From Hungatella sp. (GTDB lineage Bacteria; Bacillota; Clostridia; Lachnospirales; Lachnospiraceae): a DNA stretch of 49,488 nucleotides. The stretch lies in assembly GCA_022795805.1 (NCBI GenBank), contig JAAWHK010000008.1:1-49488 (forward strand), in the 5' to 3' direction. The notes beneath the pieces were generated by a model. The model had not been told where the DNA came from and ran no database searches. It saw only the letters and a list, made by a program, of their open reading frames with translations. Of the stretch, positions 8,342-16,946 are shown piece after piece; position 1 is the first letter of the stretch, and each line of letters starts with the position of its first letter. The position numbers and the translations under genes were made by a program.

Positions 8342-8383
8342 AAAAAGCCGAAGCAGGACCTGACGGTCCGCTCCGGCTTTTTA
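8342..8383. terminator. Bidirectional rho-independent terminator between the hypothetical gene and serS
   Basis: AAAAAGCCGAAGC and GCTCCGGCTTTTT flank GGACC-TGAC-GGTCC, making a long hairpin with A-tract on one side and T-tract on the other. It can end both the plus-strand gene at 8338 and the minus-strand serS at 8404. Confidence 0.9.
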
Positions 8384-8403
8384 TTATACTTTATTATGAT
8401 CGT

Positions 8404-9687
8404 TTATTTCTTTCGGATCTCCGTCTTCCCGCCCATATACGGCTGCAGCACCTCGGGGATCTTCACGCTGCCGTCTGCCTGGAGATTATTCTCCAGAAAT
8501 GCGATAAGCATACGGGGCGGTGCCACCACCGTATTGTTCAGCGTATGGGCAAAGTATTTGCCGTCAGCGCCGTCCACCCGGATCTTAAGCCGCCGCGCCT
8601 GGGCATCCCCCAGGTTGGAGCAGGAGCCTACCTCAAAGTACTTCTTCTGCCTCGGAGACCACGCCTCCACGTCGCAGGACTTCACCTTCAGATCCGCCAG
8701 ATCGCCGGAACAGCACTCCAGCGTGCGCACCGGAATATCCAGGGAGCGGAACAGATCCACCGTGTTCTTCCACAGCTTCTCATACCACATGGGAGACTCC
8801 TCCGGCTTACACACTACGATCATCTCCTGCTTCTCAAACTGATGAATCCGGTAAACGCCTCTCTCCTCGATACCGTGTGCCCCCTTCTCCTTGCGGAAGC
8901 ACGGGGAATAGCTGGTCATGGTCCTGGGAAGCTGATCCTCCGGCGTGATGGTGTCGATAAACTTGCCGATCATGGAGTGCTCGCTGGTACCGATCAGGTA
9001 TAAATCCTCCCCCTCGATCTTGTACATCATGGCATCCATCTCCGCAAAGGACATAACCCCGGTGACTACGTTGCTGCGGATCATAAAGGGCGGCACACAG
9101 TAAGTAAAGCCCCGATCAATCATGAAATCCCTGGCATAGGAGATCACCGCGGAATGAAGCCTGGCGATATCCCCCATAAGGTAGTAGAATCCGTTGCCGG
9201 CCACCTTTCCCGCGGCATCCAGATCAATCCCGTCGAAGCTCTTCATAATGTCCGTGTGGTAGGGAATCTCAAAATCCGGAACCAGCGGCTCACCGAACTT
9301 CTCCAGCTCCACATTCTCGCTGTCGTCCTTTCCGATGGGGACGCTGGGGTCAATCATATTGGGAATGGTCATCATGATCTTCGTGATCTTCTCCTGAAGG
9401 TCACTCTCCTGTGCCTTCAGCTCAGCCAGACGGGCAGCACCCTGGGCCACCTGGGCCTTCACGGCCTCCGCCTCCTCCTTCCTGCCCTGGCCCATCAGCT
9501 GGCCGATCTGCTTGGAAAGCTTGTTGCGGCTGGCTCTTAAGTTGTCCGCCTCCGCCTTGGCGCTGCGGCTCTCCTTGTCCAGCCCAATGACCTCGTCCAC
9601 CAGGGGAAGCTTGGCTTCCTGGAATTTATTCCGGATATTCTGCTTTACCGCTTCCGGATTCTCTCTCACAAATCTGATGTCTAACAT
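8404..9687 (-). CDS. serS: Seryl-tRNA synthetase
   Basis: SerRS charges tRNA-Ser (and tRNA-Sec where present) with serine. The 427-residue protein has the family N-terminal helical arm (about residues 30-105, rich in Lys, Glu and Gln, recognising the long variable arm of tRNA-Ser), then the class II catalytic core: motif 2 CFRKEKGAHGIEERGVYR with HQFEKQE (about 265-290) and motif 3 NNTVVAPPRMLIAFLENN near the C-terminus. The ATG at 9687 follows AGGAGGAAGATT. A perfect TATAAT at 9776-9781 on the minus strand may be its -10 box, with a poor -35. The short leader has no T-box signature. It is transcribed alone and ended by the bidirectional hairpin at 8342-8383. Confidence 0.97.
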   Translation of the reverse strand: MLDIRFVRENPEAVKQNIRNKFQEAKLPLVDEVIGLDKESRSAKAEADNLRASRNKLSKQIGQLMGQGRKEEAEAVKAQVAQGAARLAELKAQESDLQEKITKIMMTIPNMIDPSVPIGKDDSENVELEKFGEPLVPDFEIPYHTDIMKSFDGIDLDAAGKVAGNGFYYLMGDIARLHSAVISYARDFMIDRGFTYCVPPFMIRSNVVTGVMSFAEMDAMMYKIEGEDLYLIGTSEHSMIGKFIDTITPEDQLPRTMTSYSPCFRKEKGAHGIEERGVYRIHQFEKQEMIVVCKPEESPMWYEKLWKNTVDLFRSLDIPVRTLECCSGDLADLKVKSCDVEAWSPRQKKYFEVGSCSNLGDAQARRLKIRVDGADGKYFAHTLNNTVVAPPRMLIAFLENNLQADGSVKIPEVLQPYMGGKTEIRKK

Positions 9688-9823
9688 AATCTTCCTCCTA
9701 TGGGGCCTCCCGGTCTCCTGCTCTTTACGGCAATGAGAACATATTTTTATTTACCGGACTGCCCTGCTTTGTGTGATTATACATCAGATCTGCGCGAAAG
9801 AAAACCCCTTTTCTGCTTTTTCT

Positions 9824-10657
9824 TTATCTCCTCCGCCCACACAAAGCCAGCGCTGCAAACCGGGGTTTCCAGATTCTGTTTTCCCCATTATCCAACTGCT
9901 CCGTCAGTTTCCTTATTTGTGCATCTTTCAGTACAGAACGTCTCACCTGAATAACAGAAACCAGATCCGGATCATAAAGGCTCATAAGATATATGTTTGC
10001 ATCCGTGACGGACTGCAGCATTTCGATCCGGTATCGGATATACTCTTTATACTCCTCCATCCATTCCCGCGCCTGCGCCTCATTTCTTCGGTCTTTCGCG
10101 CCCAGTTCGTTTAAAAGTTTTCCCAGTTCATCGGTCATCTTCCGCATTCCGGCAGGATTTAAATGCCCCTGATCATAAAAGTCGATGTCAAAATCAATTC
10201 CCACATTCTCATTCATATCATTTACATAACATAATCTGTTTTCTTCTGCGTACTCATAAAATGAATTGGCTTCCCTCTGCCATTCCGGGAGGTAAGAATA
10301 GGGAATATTAATCAGCACCAGTTGTATTTCATTAGATTGACGTATTTGCTTTACCCTATCTAAATAAAAAAGCTTTTCTTCATCAATCGCTTTTTTATCC
10401 CCGGCATCGGTAATAATCTCATCTCCGGGTATGCTGACTCCATAGCGCAGTTCCGCCCCATACAACCGATTGGCATGGGGTCTGAAATCTTCTCTTTCCA
10501 GCACATTCCACCTGCTGTGATACAGAGAAAACGGCAGGAGCAGTTCATATGCCTTTTCACCTCCCGCCTCCCTTGCCATCTCCATCTTTATCCTTGAAAT
10601 GAGAAAAATCCAAAGTATGCCGGATGATGAGGTGGCAGCGCTGCTGGCTTTTGCCAA
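9824..10657 (-). pseudogene. 3' remnant of an SGNH/DltD-like membrane-associated hydrolase gene
   Basis: The translation (277 codons from the first possible ATG) resembles only the C-terminal two-thirds of Lachnospiraceae SGNH-type proteins that pair with MBOAT acyltransferases: LPFSLYHSRWN, then IQLVLINIPYSYLPEW and the block-V catalytic motif FYDQGHLNPAGMRKMTDELG. The N-terminal anchor and the block-I Ser motif are missing. The frame runs back into the terminator of the upstream ECF gene (10672-10715), so the 5' part has been lost at about 10660, and no convincing start or promoter exists (a weak AAGGAT precedes the ATG at 10585). The base composition is more AT-rich than the neighbours. 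It could still be translated as a short protein, but I read it as decaying. Confidence 0.65.
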
Positions 10658-10671
10658 TTCGCTGGACAGTA

Positions 10672-10715
10672 TAAAAAATGCAAAGCCTTATGAAATCTTA
10701 CATAAGACTTTGCAT
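10672..10715 (-). terminator. Terminator of the ECF S-component gene
   Basis: On the minus strand the 15-base arms ATGCAAAGTCTTATG and CATAAGGCTTTGCAT (one mismatch) close around an 8-base loop and are followed by six T's. It begins 6 bases after the stop at 10722. Confidence 0.9.
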
Positions 10716-10721
10716 CCTGTT

Positions 10722-11378
10722 TTAAATACGTAAAAACAGCCCCGCCTTTTTCAGCACCGGCCTCACTGCCATGTACACCACCACTACCACCGCAGTCCCG
10801 GCCACGGCGTTTATAAACGTCACGCCTGCCGCCCATGTGGACATGATCTTGGCTGCCGAGGACTCCACGCCCAGAATGTAATTCTTGTAGAAGAATCCCG
10901 CGATTGGGTCCATGATTACATTGAATCCAAGACCTGCCACGGAGGCGATAAGCGTCCACCTGAACACATACCTGCTGTCGTGATTGTCCGTAATATGGGC
11001 GATTCGGTGAGCCACCAGGCCGGCTATGAGCCCGATGCACATCTTCAGAACAAAGGTCTTGGGAGCGCTGGTCACATAGGCCGGATCAATGAGATCCGCA
11101 ATGGTCATCCCCAGGGAACCGGCCAGACCGCCATAGAACCCGCCTAAAAGAAGGGCTGCCAGGACACAGAACGCGTTGCCGATGTGGAGAGCCACCATAT
11201 CCCCCCCGAAAGTGGGAATGGGAATCTTTAAATACGTAAACGCTACATAACACAAAGCCGCCATTAAACCCGTAATAACAATCTTATGCACCTTCTCGGA
11301 AGAGCGTACATCTGACGCGGCGGTGCCTGCCGATGCCCCCAAAGAATGTGTTCTCTCATTTCTGCTCATAGTCTTCAC
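10722..11378 (-). CDS. ECF transporter S component, vitamin or cofactor uptake (ligand unknown)
   Basis: S components are small membrane proteins that capture a vitamin and dock to a shared ECF energising module (two ATPases and a T component), which is not in this window. The 218-residue product has a soluble 30-residue N-terminus, then about six hydrophobic helices, with the family-like segments IPIPTFGGDMVALHIGNAF, LLLGGFYGGLAGSLGMTIAD and KTFVLKMCIGLIAGLVAH. The pattern suggests the DUF1393/COG4720 type of S component, but the ligand cannot be read from sequence. It lies after thiN (193 bases), which makes thiamin or a related compound a possibility, but no TPP riboswitch is visible. It has its own -10 box with a palindrome at the start point and a strong terminator. 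Confidence 0.82.
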   Translation of the reverse strand: MKTMSRNERTHSLGASAGTAASDVRSSEKVHKIVITGLMAALCYVAFTYLKIPIPTFGGDMVALHIGNAFCVLAALLLGGFYGGLAGSLGMTIADLIDPAYVTSAPKTFVLKMCIGLIAGLVAHRIAHITDNHDSRYVFRWTLIASVAGLGFNVIMDPIAGFFYKNYILGVESSAAKIMSTWAAGVTFINAVAGTAVVVVVYMAVRPVLKKAGLFLRI

Positions 11379-11451
11379 TCCTCAATCTTTCCCATGTGAT
11401 ATGGTTTTATGTTCCACTGACCAGCCGTCACGCTGATTCGGTGTGCACCCC

Positions 11452-11471
11452 GGTGGATTTCCACCATAATA
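11452..11471 (-). promoter_or_regulatory. Extended -10 promoter with palindrome at the start point, before the ECF gene
   Basis: On the minus strand TGG-TATTAT (TATTAT at 11466-11471) is an extended -10 element without a good -35. Immediately downstream, GGTGGAAATCCACC (11452-11465) is a perfect 5-base inverted repeat with a 4-base centre spanning the likely start point. It could be a repressor operator or the first hairpin of a roughly 75-base leader. The leader matches no riboswitch class that I recognise. Confidence 0.45.
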
Positions 11472-11571
11472 CCATAGAGGTGGAGTGATAAAAATAGCCA
11501 CTTTTTATCTTTTTAACCAGTCCAGTTCTCTTTTTACCCCATCTTAATCAGCGTCATGTAATACGCCTCCC

Positions 11572-12228
11572 TCAGTCCCTGGACTCCACGCAGATCAGGA
11601 TCCCGCTGTCAAACCGGATGGAAGCCTCCGCCTCCGCTACTTCATTGCTGACACACAGCCCCGCCTCCGTCCCCACAACGATGTCCTTGTCTGTCAGAGG
11701 GTATTTAAACCCGGTCAGGGTAATACCCTTCACTTTTTCGGTCAGGGGGATAAAGGACACGTACGTGCCGTAAGTCTCCCCTCTCCTGAAGACTTTCCCC
11801 TCCGCCAGAAGATACACCTTATTCCAGGCATCGTAGAGAAAAGCCTCCACCTGGCGGTCCAGGCACAGCTTCAGAAGATGGATATTGGACAGCTCATGGT
11901 CCAGCCGCCCCCCTGTGGCTCCCAGGATAAGGAGCCTTTCACATCCCATCTTTATGGCCGTGTTGATAGCCAGCTCCGTGTCCGTCTCGTCCTTCTCCGG
12001 CCTGTGGACATCCCAGAGAATCTCCGGATTCTTCCGATACTCCTCCAGCCTCTCCTTCCTCACCGTGTCGAAGTCCCCAACAATGGCGTGTGGCGTCAGT
12101 CCCAGAGCCCTGGTCGCCTCCAGGCCTCCGTCCACCGACACCACACAATCTGCCTTCACTTCCCGCAGAAAATCTCCCGCAAAAGCCGGATCAATCCTCC
12201 CGCCGGTTATGATCAGCCCTGTTTTCAT
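11572..12228 (-). CDS. thiN: Thiamine pyrophosphokinase
   Basis: The enzyme converts thiamin and ATP to thiamin diphosphate and AMP. The 218-residue protein has the ThiN/TPK features: CVVSVDGGLEATRALG near residue 30, the metal and substrate motif HAIVGDFDTV near 48-57, DETDTELAINTA near 79-90, and GATGGRLDHELSNIHLL near 102-118, followed by the small beta-rich C-terminal thiamin-binding domain. Its ATG overlaps the rpe stop by 4 bases (ATGA), so it is translated from the prkC-rsgA-rpe message. Placement of thiN after rpe is a common Firmicute arrangement. Length is normal. Confidence 0.95.
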   Translation of the reverse strand: MKTGLIITGGRIDPAFAGDFLREVKADCVVSVDGGLEATRALGLTPHAIVGDFDTVRKERLEEYRKNPEILWDVHRPEKDETDTELAINTAIKMGCERLLILGATGGRLDHELSNIHLLKLCLDRQVEAFLYDAWNKVYLLAEGKVFRRGETYGTYVSFIPLTEKVKGITLTGFKYPLTDKDIVVGTEAGLCVSNEVAEAEASIRFDSGILICVESRD

Positions 12229-12899
12229 AGGCCCCCGCTCCCCTGAACCGTGTCAAAAAGCTCCAGAAACCGGCCCGCATTCTCCCCGGCATCCCCTTTA
12301 AAGACCGCGGTCCCGGCCACCAGCACATTGGCCCCGGCCCTCAGAAGTTCCCCCGCATTGTTAAGGGTCACGCCGCCGTCCACCTGGATATCCGTATCCA
12401 AACCCAGCTCATCTATGCGCCTTCTCAAATCCTTTACCTTGTCCAGGGTATAGGGGATAAATTTCTGTCCCCCAAATCCCGGATTCACGGTCATCACCAG
12501 CACCATATCCACCAGGGGAAGCACCAGATCAACGGCCGAAACAGGGGTCGCCGGGTTCAGGGCCACCCCAACCTTGGCCCCGGTCTGGCGGACCCTGGCG
12601 ATGGAGGAGTCCAGATGCCTGCAGGCCTCCGCGTGGATGCAGATCAAGTCTGCCCCGCTCTCTCTCATATCGTCCGCATACCTGGCCGGCTCCTCCACCA
12701 TCATGTGGACGTCAAACACCATGTCCGTACAGCTGCGCAGGGCCCTGATCACCGGCATTCCGAAGGAAATGCTGGGCACGAAGGTCCCGTCCATCACATC
12801 CAGGTGGAGATACATCGCCCCTGCCTTCTCCACCGCTTTAATATCCCGCTCCAAATTCTTAAAGTCCGCTGCCAGAAGCGACGGCGCCAGTATCCTCAT
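12225..12899 (-). CDS. rpe: Ribulose-phosphate 3-epimerase
   Basis: Rpe interconverts ribulose-5-phosphate and xylulose-5-phosphate in the pentose phosphate pathway. The protein is a TIM barrel of 224 residues with the metal-binding HLDVMDGTFVPSISFG motif near residue 32, DVHMMVEEP near 64, VMTVNPGFGGQKFIP near 137 and the phosphate site QVDGGVTLNNAG near 172. The open frame begins at TTG 12905, but the ATG at 12899 follows GGAGATATTGACT and gives the standard N-terminus MRILAPSLLAADF. The gene starts 2 bases after the rsgA stop and overlaps thiN by 4 bases. Confidence 0.96.
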   Translation of the reverse strand: MRILAPSLLAADFKNLERDIKAVEKAGAMYLHLDVMDGTFVPSISFGMPVIRALRSCTDMVFDVHMMVEEPARYADDMRESGADLICIHAEACRHLDSSIARVRQTGAKVGVALNPATPVSAVDLVLPLVDMVLVMTVNPGFGGQKFIPYTLDKVKDLRRRIDELGLDTDIQVDGGVTLNNAGELLRAGANVLVAGTAVFKGDAGENAGRFLELFDTVQGSGGL

Positions 12900-12901
12900 A
12901 G

Positions 12902-13813
12902 TCAATATCTCCTTTTCCCTTTCAGCTCCTCATAGAACAGCCGATAATTTTTGTAGCGGCTCCGGCTGATCACGCCCGCTTTGGCCGCCTCCTTCACCCC
13001 GCAGGTCTTCTCCCCCATGTGTACGCACCCCAGAAACCGGCACTCTTTCTCAAAGGGCAGAAATTCCGGAAAACAGCCTTTTAACTCCTCCGGCTCCATC
13101 TGATCCACCAGCACGCTGCTGAACCCCGGCGTATCCATGAGATACGTTCCCGGCTCCAGACAGAACAGCTCCGAATGCCTGGTGGTGTGCCTTCCCCTGC
13201 GGATCTTTTGGCTCACCTCCCCGGTCTCCATGTTGGCATCGGGCATCAGAAGGTTGGTGAGGGAGGACTTGCCCACCCCCGACGGACCGGCCAGGACCGT
13301 GGTCTTCCCTCTCAGAAAGTCCCTGACCTGACCTGTCCCAACGTCCGTCCCCGTGCTGGCAAACATCACCGGATATCCGGCCGCCTCGTAGATCTTCCGG
13401 TACCGGTCCCTCACATCCTCCCCCGCCAGGTCCGTCTTGTTAAACAGCACCGTAGCCGGAATATGGTTTCTCTCCATAAGCACCAGATACCTATCCAGAA
13501 GATTTAGATTGGGTTCCGGATCCGCCAGGGCAAAGACCACCAGCGCCTGGTGGATATTAGCCACCGCCGGACGGATCAGTTCCCCCGTCCTGGGCAGAAT
13601 CTCGTCCACATTGCCCTCCGGCGGATTCCCGGAGAGGATCGTGATCCTCACATTGTCCCCCACCAGAGGCTTTACTTTCCTGTTTCTGAAAATTCCCTTT
13701 GCCCGGCACGCGTAAACCGTGCCGTCATCGGCGTGAACATAGTAAAAACCGCCTATTCCCTTGATAATCTTTCCTGTCACACTGACTTCCTTCCACGATT
13801 CCTGCCCACTCAT
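12902..13813 (-). CDS. rsgA: Ribosome small-subunit GTPase RsgA
   Basis: RsgA (YjeQ) is a circularly permuted GTPase that checks and completes 30S subunit maturation. The 303-residue protein has an N-terminal OB domain (about residues 10-75), then the permuted G motifs in order G4 NKTDL (near 127), G1 AGPSGVGKSSLTNLL (near 178-192) and G3 DTPGF (near 223), and the C-terminal zinc knuckle CRFLGCVHMGEKTC. Its ATG overlaps the stop of the PASTA kinase (ATGA), so translation is coupled. The prkC-rsgA-rpe-thiN order is a classic Firmicute layout and links ribosome assembly to wall signalling. Confidence 0.96.
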   Translation of the reverse strand: MSGQESWKEVSVTGKIIKGIGGFYYVHADDGTVYACRAKGIFRNRKVKPLVGDNVRITILSGNPPEGNVDEILPRTGELIRPAVANIHQALVVFALADPEPNLNLLDRYLVLMERNHIPATVLFNKTDLAGEDVRDRYRKIYEAAGYPVMFASTGTDVGTGQVRDFLRGKTTVLAGPSGVGKSSLTNLLMPDANMETGEVSQKIRRGRHTTRHSELFCLEPGTYLMDTPGFSSVLVDQMEPEELKGCFPEFLPFEKECRFLGCVHMGEKTCGVKEAAKAGVISRSRYKNYRLFYEELKGKRRY

Positions 13814-16176
13814 TCCGTCTCCGAAAATCTCACGGGGTAGATGGCCAGAACGGCGCCGGAGTCCGCGTCAACCACTTCCACCTCTCCGCTGTCCACGCCC
13901 GGTTCCCCCTCGATGTTGGCGTAATTCACCGGAACCACCTGCGTTCCGTTGTAGATAACCGGCTCCGTCAGGGTCCTGTACACAGCCTCCCCGTTTATCA
14001 CCTGTTTTAACCGGATCAGCACCCGCACATCGGAAACCATGGCCCCCGGCCCTATGCTTCCTCCCAGGTTGTAGCTCTCATTGATAGCCGCCACGTACCG
14101 CTTCACCTCAGGTCCCAGGCTTACGGTGTAGGGAATCACGGTCCCGGCTTTCACCAGCGTCCCCGCTTCCACGCCCTGGCTAATCACAAAGCCCACTTCC
14201 ACCGTGTCGTTAAACTCCTCCGTCACATCCCCCGGCTCCAGACCGGCGGTGACTAAAAGGCCCACGGCTTCCTCCTCAAACTGTCCGTCTATCTTAGGCA
14301 CGGTCTTCATGGCCGAGATGGGGCCTGCACTTATATAGAGGGTCACCGTCTCTCCCGGCCGCGCCTTCTGCGGCTCAAACCGGACCACGGACCCCTCCGG
14401 CACCGTGTCGTGGTATTCCGGGCTCTCCTTGACCACCAGCTTGTTCTGCTCCAGAAGCAGCCTGGCAGCCTCCCCTGTCATGCCGTCCAAAGACAGCTCC
14501 GACAGCGTCACCAGATCGCTTCCGTTGCTGACCACCACATTGACGGAGGAGTACTTCTGCACCATGGTTCCCTGAACGTACTGCTGGGAGATGACGCAGC
14601 CCTTGTCCACGGTCTCCGAATCCTCGTATCCGCTTACCTTCAGCACCAGGGTGCTCTCCTTTAACTTGGCCTCCGCCATGTCCACCGGAAGCTCCAGCAC
14701 GTCCGGCACCGCCACCTCCATGTCATTGGTGGACTCCTCCGGGGCCACGGTCTCCGTCTGAATAGCCGGGTCCGTCTCATGGGATCCGAATTTAAAGAGT
14801 CCTCCCAGCCTGGAAAACACCACCACCAGAATGATCACGATAATGACCGCGGCCAGCACCCCCAGGGCTGCCAGCAGCTTCTCGAATCCCGTGGCCACGC
14901 CTGCCTCCCTGGCGCTTCTCCGGTTTCGGCCCTGGTTTTGTCCCCGCTCCCGGCTCTGGCCTCTTCGGCGGTCCGGATCCCAGTCCTCCCCGTCGTCCCA
15001 CTGCCTGTTTCGCCGGCCTGTTCTGTCTGTCTCCGGCTCTCTTTCCCGCACATAGTCCCTGTCTCTGGGCGCAGACGCCTGCCGCATCCCCTGGCCGTCC
15101 CACTGCCTGTCGTCCTGCCAGCTCTCCTGCTCTCCCAGTCCGGGCTCCTCCCAGTCTTTGCCGTCCCCCATATCCATTTCGTCGGGGTCGCCCCACTGCC
15201 TGTCGCCTTCCCAGCTTCCGCCCTCCGGCTTATCTGCATCGTCCCACTCTCTGGCGGCCTCCGCTCCCCTCTTGATCTCCTCCAGTTCTTCCTTCCGGAT
15301 AATCACGGTGCCGGCGTCCATATCCACCTCCGGCGCCAACTGCACGAAATCCTCGTCCGGGTACACCAAAACCCGCCTCAGATCCGCGATCACCTCCGCC
15401 ATCTGGCTGTAGCGGTACTCCGGCTTCTTCTCCGTACACTTCAGTATAACGCCCTCCAGGCTGACGGGTATCTCCGGATTGAAGTACGTAGGCCTGGAGA
15501 TAGGTTCCTGAAGCTGGGCGATGGCGACCGCCACCGCATTGTTTCCCTCAAAGGGAAGACGCCCGGTGACCATCTCGAATATGGTGATGCCCAGGGAGTA
15601 AATATCGCTTCTGGCATCGCTGTAGCCGCCCCGCGCCTGCTCCGGCGCCATGTAGTGCACGGATCCCATGGCCTCGGACGTCATGGTCTGGGCGGAAGCC
15701 GCCCTGGCGATTCCGAAATCCGCCACCTTCACCTTGCCGTCTTTGGAGATGAGCATGTTCTGGGGTTTGATATCTCTATGTATAATATTCTGGTCGTGGG
15801 CCGCCCCGATGCCCTGGGCCACCTGTATGGCGATGCCCACGGCCTCCTTTACGTCCAGAAACCCTTTTTTTCCGATGTAACTTTTCAGCGTAATTCCTTC
15901 GATAAGCTCCATGACAATGTAGTGGATGCTTCCCTCGTCCACAACATCGTATACGTTGACAATATTGGGATGGGACAGCCTGGCTGCCGCCTGGGCTTCC
16001 ATCTGGAACTTGCCCACGAATCCCTCTTCTCTGCTGAATTCTTTCTTTAACACCTTGATTGCCACCAGACGGTTTAACTTGTGGCACCTGGCCCTGTACA
16101 CATCTGACATTCCGCCTGAGCCGATAAGGCCCAGTATCTCATACCGTCCCTGCAAATAAATACCTGTTCTCAGCAT
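13810..16176 (-). CDS. prkC: PASTA-domain serine/threonine protein kinase (PrkC/Stk1 type)
   Basis: This membrane kinase senses peptidoglycan or lipid II through outside PASTA domains and phosphorylates cytoplasmic targets. Residues 12-270 form the kinase: glycine loop GSGGMSDV (19-26), Lys41, HRDIKPQN (133-140), DFG (153-155) and SVHYMAPEQ. A 150-residue juxtamembrane linker is very rich in Asp, Arg, Trp and Gly and contains three RQW[DG] units. One membrane helix follows (LLAALGVLAAVIIVIILVVV), then three recognisable PASTA repeats and a C-terminal beta-rich region of about 110 residues without a clear PASTA signature. Length (788) is above the Bacillus PrkC form. It overlaps prpC by 7 bases upstream and rsgA by 4 bases downstream. 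Confidence 0.96.
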   Translation of the reverse strand: MLRTGIYLQGRYEILGLIGSGGMSDVYRARCHKLNRLVAIKVLKKEFSREEGFVGKFQMEAQAAARLSHPNIVNVYDVVDEGSIHYIVMELIEGITLKSYIGKKGFLDVKEAVGIAIQVAQGIGAAHDQNIIHRDIKPQNMLISKDGKVKVADFGIARAASAQTMTSEAMGSVHYMAPEQARGGYSDARSDIYSLGITIFEMVTGRLPFEGNNAVAVAIAQLQEPISRPTYFNPEIPVSLEGVILKCTEKKPEYRYSQMAEVIADLRRVLVYPDEDFVQLAPEVDMDAGTVIIRKEELEEIKRGAEAAREWDDADKPEGGSWEGDRQWGDPDEMDMGDGKDWEEPGLGEQESWQDDRQWDGQGMRQASAPRDRDYVREREPETDRTGRRNRQWDDGEDWDPDRRRGQSRERGQNQGRNRRSAREAGVATGFEKLLAALGVLAAVIIVIILVVVFSRLGGLFKFGSHETDPAIQTETVAPEESTNDMEVAVPDVLELPVDMAEAKLKESTLVLKVSGYEDSETVDKGCVISQQYVQGTMVQKYSSVNVVVSNGSDLVTLSELSLDGMTGEAARLLLEQNKLVVKESPEYHDTVPEGSVVRFEPQKARPGETVTLYISAGPISAMKTVPKIDGQFEEEAVGLLVTAGLEPGDVTEEFNDTVEVGFVISQGVEAGTLVKAGTVIPYTVSLGPEVKRYVAAINESYNLGGSIGPGAMVSDVRVLIRLKQVINGEAVYRTLTEPVIYNGTQVVPVNYANIEGEPGVDSGEVEVVDADSGAVLAIYPVRFSETE

Positions 16177-16922
16177 GGCCCCACCTCGCCTATCTGCGGA
16201 TCAATCACGATTACCGCTATATTATCATAACCGCCCCTGTCGTTCGCCTGGCTGATCAGCTTCTGGGCCTTCTGCTTCAAGGACCCCTGTCCCTCCAGAA
16301 AAAATACCAGCTCATCATCCCCAAGCATGTTGCTCAATCCGTCGGAGCACATCAGAATCAGGTCCCCTGCCAGCAGCTCTTCCTCGAAAAAATCCGCCTC
16401 CACATGGTTCCTCACTCCGACAGCCCGCGTAATAATATTCTTCCGCTGCAGATAATCCCTACTGTTTCGCTCCATCTGTCCCAGAGCCACCATCTCCTCC
16501 ACATAGGAGTGATCCCTGGTAACCTGAATCATATGCTTATCCCGAAGCAGATAGAGCCGGCTGTCCCCCACATTGGCCACGTAGAGGGTGTTCCCCTCCG
16601 TAGTCGCCGCCACCAGGGTGGTACCCATGCCGGACAGCGCGCTGTTGTTCATGGACACGTCGTACAGTTCCCCGTTTATCTGCCGGATTCCGTCCCCCAG
16701 CACCTTCACCGCCGAGGCTCCTCTGTGCTTGGACACATACGTGTTAAGCCCCTCCGCCATAAAACGGGACGCATAATCTCCCGCCCTGTGGCCTCCCATT
16801 CCGTCAGCCACCAGAAACAAATTCTCCAGGCTTCCCACAGGATCCGGCGAACAGTACACATAATCCTGATTCCGGCTTCTGACCCTTCCCACATCCGTCA
16901 TGGCATATGCTTCCATCTTCAT
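16170..16922 (-). CDS. prpC: PP2C-type serine/threonine phosphatase (PrpC/Stp)
   Basis: This phosphatase reverses phosphorylation made by the PASTA kinase encoded just downstream. The 250-residue protein carries the PP2C metal motifs: RSRNQD near residue 16, FLVADGMGGHRAGDYAS near 37-53, VGDSRLYLL near 117, MCSDGLSNML near 190 and DNIAVIVID near 233. The second codon of the acidic motif is Gln (NQD) in place of the more usual Glu (NED), a variant also seen in other Gram-positive members. ATG 16922 is preceded by GGAGGTGG at only a few bases; the ATG at 16916 has better spacing and would remove two residues. The stop overlaps the prkC start. Confidence 0.94.
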   Translation of the reverse strand: MKMEAYAMTDVGRVRSRNQDYVYCSPDPVGSLENLFLVADGMGGHRAGDYASRFMAEGLNTYVSKHRGASAVKVLGDGIRQINGELYDVSMNNSALSGMGTTLVAATTEGNTLYVANVGDSRLYLLRDKHMIQVTRDHSYVEEMVALGQMERNSRDYLQRKNIITRAVGVRNHVEADFFEEELLAGDLILMCSDGLSNMLGDDELVFFLEGQGSLKQKAQKLISQANDRGGYDNIAVIVIDPQIGEVGPC

Positions 16923-16946
16923 CCACCTCCCTTTTTCCGTGATGTA

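Noticed and set aside
9688-9823. T-box leader before serS
   Set aside because: The leader is too short and has neither the AGGGTGG-type T-box sequence nor an antiterminator hairpin.
11379-11470. TPP riboswitch before the ECF gene
   Set aside because: The conserved CTGAGA and the later paired blocks are missing, although thiN is near.
14779-16050. 423-codon open frame on the plus strand
   Set aside because: It lies fully antisense to the PASTA kinase, is His/Leu/Pro-rich without any motif, and has no ribosome site; it is a shadow of a GC-rich gene.
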